DNA of 64,000 nucleotides from Mobiluncus porci (GTDB lineage Bacteria; Actinomycetota; Actinomycetes; Actinomycetales; Actinomycetaceae): NCBI RefSeq assembly GCF_009695935.1, contig NZ_VUMY01000012.1, positions 1 to 64,000 of the forward strand, read 5' to 3'. Shown piece by piece: positions 39,733 to 48,943 of this stretch (position 1 is its first letter; each line of letters starts with the position of its first letter). The notes under the pieces were generated by a model. It saw only the letters and a program-made list of their open reading frames with translations, ran no database searches and was not told where the DNA came from. The position numbers and the translations under genes were made by a program.

Positions 39733-40800
39733 TTAGCGCACCAAGAAGCTTGCCGTGCTAAAACGCAGGGTGCCTTCGCGGTGGGTGAGTCCGCCCAAAT
39801 GTGCTGGTAAGAGTGCTGCGGGGCTGAGGAAATGCCGCCGTGCTTGGGCGAGTTCCAACATGCGCGCGGTCGGAACCGTCGGATCAAGGATGGCTCCCAG
39901 CAGTGCCGTGTCGGCCCGCGAGAAGGCACGAACGCAGTCGGGAGCGAAGTCTAGGACTTCGCGAGCCAAACCGGCTAGTTTTTCGCGCTGTCCTTCGTGA
40001 GCCGAATCGTCCCACCAACTCTGTGGGCGGGTATCTAAACAGCCGAAAATATGAATCCGCAAGGTTTTGATTGCGACGCCTTGTGACGCGACAGGACTCC
40101 ACTGGTGAATCCAGGGCCGGGACAAGAGGTCGGGAATATGGGCCAGCTCGTTTTCTAAGGGGCGAGGATCCATGGTGACTCGCGCGGGACCGTCTTCACC
40201 AATGAGGTATCCCGGCCCCCGTCGCTGCACTGCGACCCGTCCCTCGCTGTACAGTCGCATGGAAAAAGCGATATCTTCCCCGACAGCAAGCCTCGCCGTC
40301 ATCTTGAGGCCAAGGTCTCTTAGGGTTTTCGTGCGCATTAATCCCAGCGGAGCAGAGCGGTAATAAAGCCGGTCACGCACAAAATCCGCCGGCCCGCAAA
40401 GCCAGGGGCGAACCGGTGGAGCGTGGATAGGACGCCGCTTAGACCCGCGATGCAGTCGGGTCAAAACCATATCTGCCGAGAACCGCGTGGCGAGACGTTC
40501 CCACGCCTCCACAGCTCCGGCTTCCAACACGTCATCGGAACCTTGAATCGCCACAAACTCGGTTTCGGCCGCGGCCAGCCCAGCATTGAACGGCCCCGCG
40601 GGAGAATGAATCCCATCCCGACACTCAATAATCCGGCAGTGTTTCGCTAACTTCCCAAGTTCTTTACGTAAAACTGCGCTGTTAAGATTATGGGCGACCA
40701 CCAAAGGCAAGGCAGCCTTGCAGCGTAACACAGAAGCCACTGCGCGCTTTAGCGGCCTAGCAGGATCATGACAGGCAATAACCACGGTAGAATCCGCCAT
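39733..40800 (-). CDS. Family 2-type glycosyltransferase
   Basis: A 355-residue protein with a GT-A-like N-terminus: VVIACHDPARPL, VVAHNLNSAV, SPAGPFNAGLAAAETEF and the DXD-like QGSDDVLE. The C-terminal 150 residues are poorly conserved. It is encoded against its neighbours. I chose ATG 40800, preceded by AAAGGA and GGAG, over ATG 40848. Substrate unknown. Confidence 0.78.
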   Translation of the reverse strand: MADSTVVIACHDPARPLKRAVASVLRCKAALPLVVAHNLNSAVLRKELGKLAKHCRIIECRDGIHSPAGPFNAGLAAAETEFVAIQGSDDVLEAGAVEAWERLATRFSADMVLTRLHRGSKRRPIHAPPVRPWLCGPADFVRDRLYYRSAPLGLMRTKTLRDLGLKMTARLAVGEDIAFSMRLYSEGRVAVQRRGPGYLIGEDGPARVTMDPRPLENELAHIPDLLSRPWIHQWSPVASQGVAIKTLRIHIFGCLDTRPQSWWDDSAHEGQREKLAGLAREVLDFAPDCVRAFSRADTALLGAILDPTVPTARMLELAQARRHFLSPAALLPAHLGGLTHREGTLRFSTASFLVR

Positions 40801-40900
40801 CTCCAGGTTCCTTTCCCTAGTTGGCTCAGCGAGGCCGCGGCGCGACACCTATACTTAAAAGCCAAGATTCAGTCTAGACCAAGGGGCAAGGGAATCCGCG

Positions 40901-42025
40901 ATGAGCGCAAAACTAGCGGACGTCAAAGTGTTGCATTTTAATGACTGTGCCAATGTGGGCTGGTTCTTGGTGCGCTCCGCCGCTAGAGCTGGTCTCCACT
41001 GGGACTATTTGTCTCCCTCCCAGGTGCGTCCCGCACGTGACCCTGGTCGCGGTTGGGGGCGCATCAAGTGGCTACCCTATCTGGCGAATCGTGCGGCTCA
41101 TGTTTCTCGAGCCGAGGTTGTTCATGTGCACTACGCGACTTCGGTGCCTTTGCTGTGGCAGCGTCCCGTACCTAGACGGCCTTACTTCCTTCACCTGCAC
41201 GGTAGCGATATTCGCCGCCGCTGGAAGGAACCGGACTCCCATGACCTCGTGCAAAGAGCCATCGACGGAGCCGAAAAAGTTTTTTTCACGAATCTTGACA
41301 CTATCGCGGAAGCTCTTGAAGCCCGCGCGGATGCGGAATATATGCCGGCCTTTGTGGAGCCCGCACTGTTGCCCCAGTGGCAGGCCGGTGCGCCCGGAAC
41401 CCCGCCAAGCGGACAAACCATCGTGTTCGCCTCCCGCTGGGACGAAGACAAAGGCGCCGAGAAACAATTGGAACTGGTAGCAGCGCTTAGGCGAGCCTTC
41501 CCGAAAGTTACCCTCGAAGGCCTGGACTGGGGGCCCGCGGCTGCAGCAGCGAGAGAACTCGGCGTGAAGCTTCGTCCCAAAATGTCCCATCCAAACTTCC
41601 TAAACTGGCTTGCTGGTGCGGATTTAGCCGTGGGACAAGCCAATAGAATCCTCGCCATCTCCGAGTTCGAGGCGATGGCGATTGGTCTTCCCGTGGCGGC
41701 CCTCGGTAGCCGGATTCCGCGCCTTGATGACGGCTCCACTCCTCCCGTCCTGGAGGGCAGCGTGCCGGAAGTCATGGAGGCAGTGAGCGAGGCTTTGAAA
41801 GACCCACGGGCGGTCTCCCAGGCGCTTCATGGACGCGACTGGGTGTTGGCTCACCATCAAGCAGATTCCTATATTCCGAGCCTCGCGGAAGCCTATCGGC
41901 AGGCCGCGGGTTATACTGGGATTTATGACGAACCCGCCGCCCAACAACGCCGGAAACCCGCTGCCTCCGGACAACTCCACTCCGGCTTGGCACGATTTCG
42001 TGAACCGTCATCCCCTAGCTCGTGA
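40901..42025 (+). CDS. Family 4-type glycosyltransferase
   Basis: A 374-residue GT-B protein. It has VLHFNDCANVGW, VVHVHYATSVPLLW, FLHLHGSDIRRRW with the conserved HGSD, FVEPALLPQW, VFASRWDEDKG, and an acidic donor-binding segment AISEFEAMAIGLPVAA. Its 3' end overlaps the start of the flippase gene by about 100 bases in another frame, so its last 30 residues are probably not under normal constraint. Confidence 0.82.
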   Translation: MSAKLADVKVLHFNDCANVGWFLVRSAARAGLHWDYLSPSQVRPARDPGRGWGRIKWLPYLANRAAHVSRAEVVHVHYATSVPLLWQRPVPRRPYFLHLHGSDIRRRWKEPDSHDLVQRAIDGAEKVFFTNLDTIAEALEARADAEYMPAFVEPALLPQWQAGAPGTPPSGQTIVFASRWDEDKGAEKQLELVAALRRAFPKVTLEGLDWGPAAAAARELGVKLRPKMSHPNFLNWLAGADLAVGQANRILAISEFEAMAIGLPVAALGSRIPRLDDGSTPPVLEGSVPEVMEAVSEALKDPRAVSQALHGRDWVLAHHQADSYIPSLAEAYRQAAGYTGIYDEPAAQQRRKPAASGQLHSGLARFREPSSPSS

Positions 42026-43262
42026 CGCCCTGACTCTCATCGGCGGGACCGGCGCAGCCCAGGCCATTACCTTGCTGGCTTATCTTTTCTTGGCAAGAAT
42101 CTATGATGATACGGCTTTCGGGATGCTAGCCTTGGTGCTCTCTATCGGAACCCTGCTGACCACTGTCGCCGCGGCGCGCTATGAGCCGGCAATTATGCTC
42201 CCCGAGGAAGATCGGGAGGCAAAAACACTGGTGGCGGCCTGCATTAAACTCCTCGGCTGGTTTAGCCTCGCGGTTTTTGTCATCGCGGCCCTGGCCTTCT
42301 TCCTCGCGCATTCTTCCGCTCCGGTTTTCGCGCCTCTGCTGTGGATGCTGGCTTTTGTAGTCCTTTCCGGAGCGCTCACTTCCGTGTGGACCTACTGGTT
42401 GAACCGCAAAGGACGCTACCGGGCAATTTCTTTGAACCGAGTCCAAAGCTCCTCCGTTTCCGCCCTTGCTCCCATCTTTTTCGGCCTCGCTGGGTGGACC
42501 AGCGCCTTCGCGCTGGTGCTGGGGCGTCTACTGGGGATGATCACGGGAGCCTTGGGCTTAGCGTGGCGAGCCCGCGACTCGCGTTTTTCTTTCGAAGAAG
42601 ACCGGGGCAGTCAGCGGCAAATCCTCAGGAAATACCGCAAAATGCCCTTGTTGAATGCTCCCGCCGCCATTGCTGACGCGGTGCGGATAAACGGCATCAA
42701 CATCATGCTCGGCTGGTATTTTTCGGCCGCGGTTCTCGGACAATTCTCCCTAGCCTGGCAGATCGTCCAAGCCCCGCTGGCGCTCATCAACGGGGCCTTG
42801 GCGCAAGTGTATTTTCGCGAACTCTCCCGCACAAAACCCGGGGGGATGCGCCTCGCGGTGGGTCGCATCACGGGAAGATCCTTGCTGATTGGCCTTCTGC
42901 CTTTCGGTCTCCTGGCCGGCCTGTCTTGGTGGCTGTTTCCCTTCCTTTTCGGGTCGAACTGGGGTCTGGCGGGCACTATCGCCCAGATTCTCACCCCGTG
43001 GCTGTATCTTAACCTCGCGACTTCCCCGATTTCGACGGTGTTCATCGTTACAGGTCGTCAAGGCGTGGCACTGCCGTTTGCTTTGGTGTTCATGGCCGTC
43101 CCGCTGGGGCTGATTTTTCTTTCCAGCGTGGTCAACTGGTCGATTCTCGTGACGATCGGGGCGGTTTCCGCTGCGATGGCCGCGATGCTTGTGGTCTATA
43201 TTTTCCTGGCGCTGTGGGTGGCGGCGGGATTCGACCGCGGACAAACCGCCGTGGGAGAGTGA
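41925..43262 (+). CDS. Wzx-type polysaccharide flippase (MATE-like/MVF)
   Basis: A 445-residue membrane protein with about twelve hydrophobic segments. It opens TLIGGTGAAQAITLLAYL and YDDTAFGMLALVLSIG, as in O-antigen flippases that move undecaprenyl-PP-linked repeat units across the membrane. The preferred start ATG 41925 lies inside the preceding transferase gene; later in-frame starts are possible, but the first 40 residues are hydrophilic and may be tail. No Wzy polymerase is recognised nearby, though the DUF6541-like protein is a candidate partner. Confidence 0.85.
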   Translation: MTNPPPNNAGNPLPPDNSTPAWHDFVNRHPLARDALTLIGGTGAAQAITLLAYLFLARIYDDTAFGMLALVLSIGTLLTTVAAARYEPAIMLPEEDREAKTLVAACIKLLGWFSLAVFVIAALAFFLAHSSAPVFAPLLWMLAFVVLSGALTSVWTYWLNRKGRYRAISLNRVQSSSVSALAPIFFGLAGWTSAFALVLGRLLGMITGALGLAWRARDSRFSFEEDRGSQRQILRKYRKMPLLNAPAAIADAVRINGINIMLGWYFSAAVLGQFSLAWQIVQAPLALINGALAQVYFRELSRTKPGGMRLAVGRITGRSLLIGLLPFGLLAGLSWWLFPFLFGSNWGLAGTIAQILTPWLYLNLATSPISTVFIVTGRQGVALPFALVFMAVPLGLIFLSSVVNWSILVTIGAVSAAMAAMLVVYIFLALWVAAGFDRGQTAVGE

Positions 43263-43279
43263 CACCGCGGGGCAGACGC

Positions 43280-44413
43280 TTAATGAGCCCCCACGATTTC
43301 AGCAACCGCGTCTTTCCACAAACCGACCACGTTTTCACTCGACAGCTCGCGGGCAACCGCGTGAGCATTTTTCTTCCAAGCCGCGACTTCCTCGCGGGTC
43401 GTGGCGGCGAGAGCTTCTTGCAATGCCTCGGCGGTGAAATCTGCGGCAACCCTCCCGAGATGGTATTTTTCCAGCCGCGACACCATCTCCGGAGTGGGGC
43501 CAATCACCATCCCGATACGGGCCTGGACGAAATCGAAAAACTTGTTCGGAAGAGCATACTGATTGTTGAAATTCACCGGCGGCAGGTTGTGAATCCCGAG
43601 GTCATAGCGGTGTAAAGTGTCGATGAGTTCCCGATAGGGGGCGCCTTCATGCAAAGTGACATTCGGCAGGCCGCGGCATTTTTCCCGCAGCTTCTCAAAA
43701 TAGGCCGCATCGTTTTTCACCAAAAATAAATCCAGCGTATAGCGGTCGGGGAGTCCCGCGACGGCATCAATCATGATTTCGGTATATCGATCGGGGCGGC
43801 AGGTTCCCGCGTGAACCAGACGAATAGGATCGGATTCGGGGGTAGGCGTGGGCTGTAGCTCATGGAAGGGCGTGGCGTTCACGACAACGGTCGGGTTAAT
43901 CCCGAAGTTGCGCTGGTACTCGGTAGCAAAGAAACTTGCGGTCGTGGAACAGGTCTGGGCGCGAGCCACAAAGTGTCGTACCTGCCACTGCATATAGGGT
44001 TTCACAAAAACCCGCCAGCGCCACACGTCCTCTTTCTCCCGCGGAGAGTATTCATGCAGGTCGGCATGGAGGCCCAGCTTGGGTCGGGTCCATAGACCGA
44101 AACCGATCGAGTCAATATCATCGGCAAAAGTCACATCGTAATGGTCTCGGGGCACGTTTTCACGGCACCAAGCGCTTGCCGAAGATGACCAATAGGCCTT
44201 GGTGTAGAGCCTCAGAATTGTCCACAGGCGGTTGCGTTTCCAATACACGCAGTCATCAGGAATCTGGAAATGATGAGCCACACCCTCCGGAGCCGGTCCG
44301 TAACCGCAGGTAGTGAGCTCGAAATCATCCTTGAAAAGGGTGATCTGTTTCAAAATCCGCGCATCACTCACCAGCGGCGAATACGACACCAACAACATTT
44401 TCAACTTTGCCAC
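43280..44413 (-). CDS. GT-B glycosyltransferase (family uncertain)
   Basis: A 377-residue protein. The N-domain has LLVSYSPLVSDARILKQ, the middle has DLHEYSPREKEDVW, and the C-domain has RLVHAGTCRPDRYTEI and LPNKFFDFVQARIGMVIGP, the last resembling the donor site of GT4-like enzymes. Opposed to its neighbours. The start is uncertain: GTG 44413 or ATG 44398, with no good ribosome site for either. Confidence 0.8.
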   Translation of the reverse strand: MAKLKMLLVSYSPLVSDARILKQITLFKDDFELTTCGYGPAPEGVAHHFQIPDDCVYWKRNRLWTILRLYTKAYWSSSASAWCRENVPRDHYDVTFADDIDSIGFGLWTRPKLGLHADLHEYSPREKEDVWRWRVFVKPYMQWQVRHFVARAQTCSTTASFFATEYQRNFGINPTVVVNATPFHELQPTPTPESDPIRLVHAGTCRPDRYTEIMIDAVAGLPDRYTLDLFLVKNDAAYFEKLREKCRGLPNVTLHEGAPYRELIDTLHRYDLGIHNLPPVNFNNQYALPNKFFDFVQARIGMVIGPTPEMVSRLEKYHLGRVAADFTAEALQEALAATTREEVAAWKKNAHAVARELSSENVVGLWKDAVAEIVGAH

Positions 44414-44450
44414 TTGACTATTCTAGCTAAGCTATGACAGGTAAACTGAG

Positions 44451-45605
44451 ATGGTGAGCGAACCCACTGTCTTGGTAATTTATGGGACCCGTCCCGAGGC
44501 CATCAAAGTTGCGCCGGTCATTTTGGCTGCGCGCGACTCGAAAGTTGCGGTGAAAACCCTGACTACCGGTCAGCATCCCGAAATGGTTGCCGCCGTGAAC
44601 GAGGTGTTTGGGATTATCCCGGACGCGTCCATTGACGTGATGCGGCCCGGGCAGTCGTTGAACGCGCTGGCAGCGAGGGTTTTAGAAGGACTTGATGAGA
44701 AACTTGCAGAACTCAAACCCGATGCCATTATGGTTGAGGGGGACACCACGACAGTGATGGCCGCGGCCTTGGCTGCCTTCAACTCCCACATTCCAGTAGT
44801 TCACCTGGAGGCCGGTTTGCGTTCGGGCAACCTGTTTCTGCCTTTCCCCGAGGAAGCCAACCGCAGGCTCGCCGGCCAAGTTGCGTCCCTGCATTTGGCA
44901 CCCACCCCCGCTTCGCGGGCGAATTTGCTCCGCGAAAATGTGGATCCGAAACTTATTGCTGTCACCGGAAACACGGTGATTGATGCCCTGCACTACGTGG
45001 TGGATTCCGGACAGGCCGGCCAGGGGCTCGCCCCGGAGTTCGCCGCAGCACTCGCGCGTGATGGCCTGAAAGTCCTCGTCACCGCACATAGGCGTGAGTC
45101 TTGGGGGCAGCCCCTGCATGAGATGGCGCGGGCGGTGCGAGCTTCGGCAGATGCCCACCCGGAGGTGACATTCCTCTTGCCGGCCCACGCGAACCCGCAG
45201 GTGCGCGAGACATTGACGGAGGTGCTTGCGGGAGCTGCGAATGTGACGATTGGGGATCCGCAGGACTATGCGGCCTTTGCCGGACTCATCAAGGGCGTGG
45301 ACCTGGTTTTGACCGATTCCGGTGGAATCCAGGAAGAAGCTCCGGCCCTCGGGAAACCGGTCTTGGTGATGCGCGATACCACCGAGCGACCCGAAGCGAT
45401 TGCGGCTGGAACCGCGCGGCTGGTGGGGACGACCTACGAATCGGTTCATTCCGCTTTGGAAGGCATGTTGATTTCTCAAGAAGCCCGCGCGGTCATGTCG
45501 CGAGCCGTAAACCCCTACGGGGATGGTCACGCGGCCGAGCGTGTGGTGGCGGCCTTGGAAGAACTCCTCGGGGTGGGTAAGCGCCTGCCGGACTTTGCGG
45601 CCTAA
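44451..45605 (+). CDS. wecB: UDP-N-acetylglucosamine 2-epimerase (non-hydrolysing)
   Basis: A 384-residue enzyme interconverting UDP-GlcNAc and UDP-ManNAc. It has YGTRPEAIKVAPVI, the catalytic acid region VEGDTTTVMA, HLEAGLRSG, PEEANRRLA, and LTDSGGIQEEAPALGKPVLVMR with RPEAI. Next in function is the WecC-type dehydrogenase at 47582, convergent to it; together they make UDP-ManNAcA. A WbpI-type role on UDP-GlcNAc(3NAc)A is also possible given the WbpB/D/E-like genes nearby. Confidence 0.94.
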   Translation: MVSEPTVLVIYGTRPEAIKVAPVILAARDSKVAVKTLTTGQHPEMVAAVNEVFGIIPDASIDVMRPGQSLNALAARVLEGLDEKLAELKPDAIMVEGDTTTVMAAALAAFNSHIPVVHLEAGLRSGNLFLPFPEEANRRLAGQVASLHLAPTPASRANLLRENVDPKLIAVTGNTVIDALHYVVDSGQAGQGLAPEFAAALARDGLKVLVTAHRRESWGQPLHEMARAVRASADAHPEVTFLLPAHANPQVRETLTEVLAGAANVTIGDPQDYAAFAGLIKGVDLVLTDSGGIQEEAPALGKPVLVMRDTTERPEAIAAGTARLVGTTYESVHSALEGMLISQEARAVMSRAVNPYGDGHAAERVVAALEELLGVGKRLPDFAA

Positions 45606-45645
45606 AACCTGGCGCCACCGCGGTTTGATTAAAATAGGCGCTCTC

Positions 45646-45711
45646 AATCGTTCAAGGTTTGGCAGATTTGCAAATTCTTGAACGATTAGGGGGTGGCTAA
45701 TTGTATAATTG
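45646..45711. repeat. 66-bp hairpin repeat, left copy
   Basis: 63/66 identical to 47486-47551 in the same orientation. Both contain a perfect 11-bp inverted repeat (AATCGTTCAAG ... CTTGAACGATT) around a 20-base loop, then AGGGGG and GGCTAATTG. It lies 40 bases after the wecB stop and 39 bases before the AlbA_2 gene start. Confidence 0.9.
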
Positions 45712-45750
45712 TAGCCAGATAAGTGTTTTCAACTGGTTTTGGAGTTCCCC

Positions 45751-47475
45751 ATGGTTGCCAACCCGCAAGAATATTCCCGGACACATCTCGAAGAAGAAGT
45801 GCGCGAAATCTTGTCTTCTGTGAAACTGGGGCGAATCACCAAGACTCGTGAAACGGAATCGATTGATTTCAAAGAGGAAGCAGGGAGGCGCAATGGTTCG
45901 GATATCGAGCCAGGACAGCCCGAAAATCCTGAAGCTGCCACGAAACTTGCAGATGAAGTTGCTTGTATGGCGAATACTCCTCATGGAGGAGCGCTGATCC
46001 TCGGTGTAGAAGATAAAACGGGCAAGCTGATTGGAACTGAGCTCGATACTCAGTGGCTGCGACACCGTATCTATCAGGCCATTGATGTGGCTCCCGATAT
46101 CACGGAACAGCGGGTTTTGGGACAGCGTCTCCTGGTGCTTTTTGTTCCACCAGCTTCCGAACCTGTCGAAGATACCAAGGGAAGAATCCGGTGGAGAATC
46201 GGAAGTTCCTGCGAACCTGTTGACCGTGCGCAATGGTGGGAATACCAGCGAAAATTGCTACACATCGATCCGATGGCTCAAACTTCGCATTATGACTTGG
46301 CAAATGCGAGGGGGCAGGCGATTGACTTGGTAAAACAGGAAAATCAGGGATTTTCCGACTTGACAAATTCAGAACTTCTCACCCGGATTGGGGCCGCGGA
46401 TTCGGAAGGAAGGCTGACCAAGGCAGGAGAGCTGCTTTTCACTGCGAGCAGTAAAAGTCACATTAATTTCACGGTTCTGGATGTGCCGGGCGGTGATGTA
46501 TTGACTTTTATCGAGTCGAATCCCAATTTTTCATTACTAGAACAACTGGGTGAAATCGAACAAGCCCTCAAAATTCAGAATAAAAACAACAAACTTACGG
46601 AAGGCTATGCGCACTTGGCTGTACCGCAGATTCCGTCCAGTGCAGTTCGGGAAGCCATACTGAATGGCCTGATTCATCGGGATTGGAATCGGCAGGAACC
46701 TTTGGATGTTCGCTGGTTGGAGGGGGATAGTACCCTAATAGTGCGTAGTCCTGGTGGTTTTCCCCGAACTATCACCTCAGCTAATGTGCTTAGTAACCGT
46801 GCAGCAAGATATCCGGCTTTGGCCGATTTATTTAGGGCAATCGGGCTGGTAGATAAACAGGGCATTGGCGTTGATCGAATGTATCAAGCGATGATTACGC
46901 TAGGTCATCGTCCTCCAGAGATTATTGAGGTTAGCGGGCCTTATGTGCAAACAACTTTGGTCGGTGGCAAACCTGTTTTACCAGTCATGGAATTGGTCAA
47001 GAAAATTGTGCCTGAACCTCGCCAGAGAGATGTTCGCATTGCAATAATTTTTTACGGCTTGTTTCACTCCCCTTTTATCACTATAGAGAGTTTGGCAAGA
47101 GATTTGCAGGCCACGGAAGAAAGTGCCTGGAACGCCCTAGCCGCGGCCACACAGACTACCATTGAAGGAGAACCGATTGTTAAACGCTACCGAGAGGCGT
47201 GGATTTTAGGTGACAGCGCCCGAAAGATTTTAAAGACACACCAGGGTGATATTTTCGCACCTGGACGATATCTCACCACCGACCAGGATTCCTTGTTTGA
47301 AACCGCTAGTGCTTGGATTGAAACTTTTAGTTCTATCACAACCGGTGATTTGATGACCTTGTCGGGGGTTTCCCGAGGAACAGCATTGAAGTGTTTACAA
47401 GATATGGAGTCTGTTGGGGTGGTGCGACACGCGGGAAGCGGTCGTTCCGTGAGATATCAACGAGTTACTGTCTAA
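45751..47475 (+). CDS. AlbA_2/Schlafen-like putative DNA-binding ATPase, AT-rich cassette gene
   Basis: A 574-residue protein. Residues 30-165 form an AlbA_2 domain (ESIDFKEE, NTPHGGALILGVED, LRHRIYQAI). Residues about 290-400 have the GHKL-like ATPase segment of COG2865 proteins (REAILNGLIHRDW, NVLSNRAARYPALADLFRAIG, KQGIGVDRMYQAM). The C-terminus is a winged helix (TTGDLMTLSGVSRGTALKCL). Such proteins are predicted regulators or defence-linked factors. Its DNA is clearly more AT-rich than the glycan genes around it, and it is bounded by 66-bp direct repeats, so it looks recently acquired. ATG 45751 follows GGAG by six bases. Confidence 0.85.
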   Translation: MVANPQEYSRTHLEEEVREILSSVKLGRITKTRETESIDFKEEAGRRNGSDIEPGQPENPEAATKLADEVACMANTPHGGALILGVEDKTGKLIGTELDTQWLRHRIYQAIDVAPDITEQRVLGQRLLVLFVPPASEPVEDTKGRIRWRIGSSCEPVDRAQWWEYQRKLLHIDPMAQTSHYDLANARGQAIDLVKQENQGFSDLTNSELLTRIGAADSEGRLTKAGELLFTASSKSHINFTVLDVPGGDVLTFIESNPNFSLLEQLGEIEQALKIQNKNNKLTEGYAHLAVPQIPSSAVREAILNGLIHRDWNRQEPLDVRWLEGDSTLIVRSPGGFPRTITSANVLSNRAARYPALADLFRAIGLVDKQGIGVDRMYQAMITLGHRPPEIIEVSGPYVQTTLVGGKPVLPVMELVKKIVPEPRQRDVRIAIIFYGLFHSPFITIESLARDLQATEESAWNALAAATQTTIEGEPIVKRYREAWILGDSARKILKTHQGDIFAPGRYLTTDQDSLFETASAWIETFSSITTGDLMTLSGVSRGTALKCLQDMESVGVVRHAGSGRSVRYQRVTV

Positions 47476-47485
47476 CAACCCCCTT

Positions 47486-47551
47486 AATCGTTCAAGGTTT
47501 GGCAGATTTGCAAATTCTTGAACGATTAGGGGGCGGCTAATTGAACAATTG
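47486..47551. repeat. 66-bp hairpin repeat, right copy
   Basis: Second copy of the repeat at 45646, 10 bases after the AlbA_2 gene stop and 30 bases before the end of the convergent wecC. Here flanking CCCCCT extends the stem to about 17 bp with one bulge against AGGGGG. It could serve as terminator for the genes on both sides. Confidence 0.9.
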
Positions 47552-47581
47552 ACCTGCGGAGAGATTTCGCTGGGATAAGGT

Positions 47582-48814
47582 TCAGCGCCAAATCCCGCAG
47601 GTGTCCAAAACCGGCACCTTGATGGAGTTGCGGTCTAGGGCTTTGAACTGCTTGTGGGCGACGAGTCCGACCACCGCGGCAGCCCCCGACAGGGCTTCCT
47701 CCAAGGAGACGAGCAACACATTTGGAAGTCCCGCCAAGCCACTGGGGAGCTCATCGACATTCGGCTCCACGACGAGAACGCTCGCTCCTGGCAGTTCCGC
47801 GAGTTTCTTGGCTACCGTAATCGCCGGTGAAGCGCGCAAATCATCCACATCCGGCTTGAAAGCAAGTCCCAAAGCCGCCAGAGTGACCGGATCGCCTTCT
47901 TTCCAGCCGAGGCTGGAAAGAATCGTGCGGACCTCAGCCATCACATCATCCGGTCGCGAATCGTTGACTTCACGAGCGGTGCGGATCAAGTTTGCGAGCT
48001 CCGGTGCGGCATCCACAATGAACCAGGGGTCTACTGCGATGCAGTGCCCGCCGACACCCGGCCCGGGACGCAAAATATTTACCCTCGGGTGTAGATTCGC
48101 GAGCTCAATTAACTCCCAGACGTCGATGCCGAGCTTTTCACAAATCTTCGCCAGCTCATTGGCATAAGCAATGTTCACGTCGCGGAAAGAGTTTTCCGCG
48201 AGCTTCGACATCTCGGCGGTTTTCGCATTCGTCATGCGGATTTGGCCTTTACAAAAAGTGGCGTAGAGGTCACGAGCCGCCTCACTGGCCTCGGACGTCA
48301 ACCCGCCCACAATCCGATCGTTATCAAAAATTTCCACCATGATTCGTCCGGGCAAAACGCGCTCCGGGGCGTGCGCGAAAAGTAGCGAACCGGCCAGGTC
48401 TGGGCGGTTCTTCTCAATGCGCTCGGCCATTAACTCGGTCGTTCCCGGGGGAGAGGTGGACTCCAAAATCACCAGCGCGCCCTTTGCCACGTAGGGAGAA
48501 ATCTCGTCCGCGGCGGCCAACACGTAAGACAAGTCCGCCTCATGATTGCTCTTGAAAGGAGTGGGCACCGAGATGATATATGCCTCGGCTTCGCTCGGCG
48601 TGGTAGACGCGGAAATCATTCCCCTCTCGTGAACCGCACGCAGGGCTTCATCAAGACCCGGCTCCAAAAACGGCACTTTACCGGCGTTCACGGCATCCAC
48701 GTGGGTCGGATTTGTGTCCACGCCCTTCACTTTGAGACCTGCTCCGGCCAACGCTACTGCGGTCGGTAATCCGATATATCCCAAGCCGATTACTTCCACG
48801 TTTTTCACAGTCAT
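47582..48814 (-). CDS. wecC: UDP-N-acetyl-D-mannosamine dehydrogenase (WecC-type)
   Basis: A 410-residue NAD-dependent nucleotide-sugar dehydrogenase oxidising C6 twice to the uronate. It has VIGLGYIGLPTAVALA, PERVLPGRIM, AENSFRDVNIAYANEL, and GPGVGGHCIAVDPWF with the catalytic cysteine. These segments match E. coli WecC better than UDP-glucose dehydrogenases. ATG 48814 has AAAGGA upstream. A role as UDP-GlcNAc dehydrogenase feeding the WbpB/E/D-like enzymes cannot be excluded. Confidence 0.92.
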   Translation of the reverse strand: MTVKNVEVIGLGYIGLPTAVALAGAGLKVKGVDTNPTHVDAVNAGKVPFLEPGLDEALRAVHERGMISASTTPSEAEAYIISVPTPFKSNHEADLSYVLAAADEISPYVAKGALVILESTSPPGTTELMAERIEKNRPDLAGSLLFAHAPERVLPGRIMVEIFDNDRIVGGLTSEASEAARDLYATFCKGQIRMTNAKTAEMSKLAENSFRDVNIAYANELAKICEKLGIDVWELIELANLHPRVNILRPGPGVGGHCIAVDPWFIVDAAPELANLIRTAREVNDSRPDDVMAEVRTILSSLGWKEGDPVTLAALGLAFKPDVDDLRASPAITVAKKLAELPGASVLVVEPNVDELPSGLAGLPNVLLVSLEEALSGAAAVVGLVAHKQFKALDRNSIKVPVLDTCGIWR

Positions 48815-48943
48815 AACTTGTCCTTTCTTCCCGTCAATAATAGCCGTCTTGTCAGTCTTTCGCTGAACTCGTGGGGGTGAGGTTCCCAGTGGCTTCATCT
48901 TGTACACTTTGGAGAGACACTCATCGGGAGGAAGGGAGGCACT

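Noticed and set aside
47471-47551. Integron attC site (TCTAAC and a folded palindrome resemble known attC sites)
   Set aside because: The left copy lacks a matching RYYYAAC box, no GTTRRRY core is at the right place, and no integrase is present. Cassette-like topology is kept as a hypothesis only.
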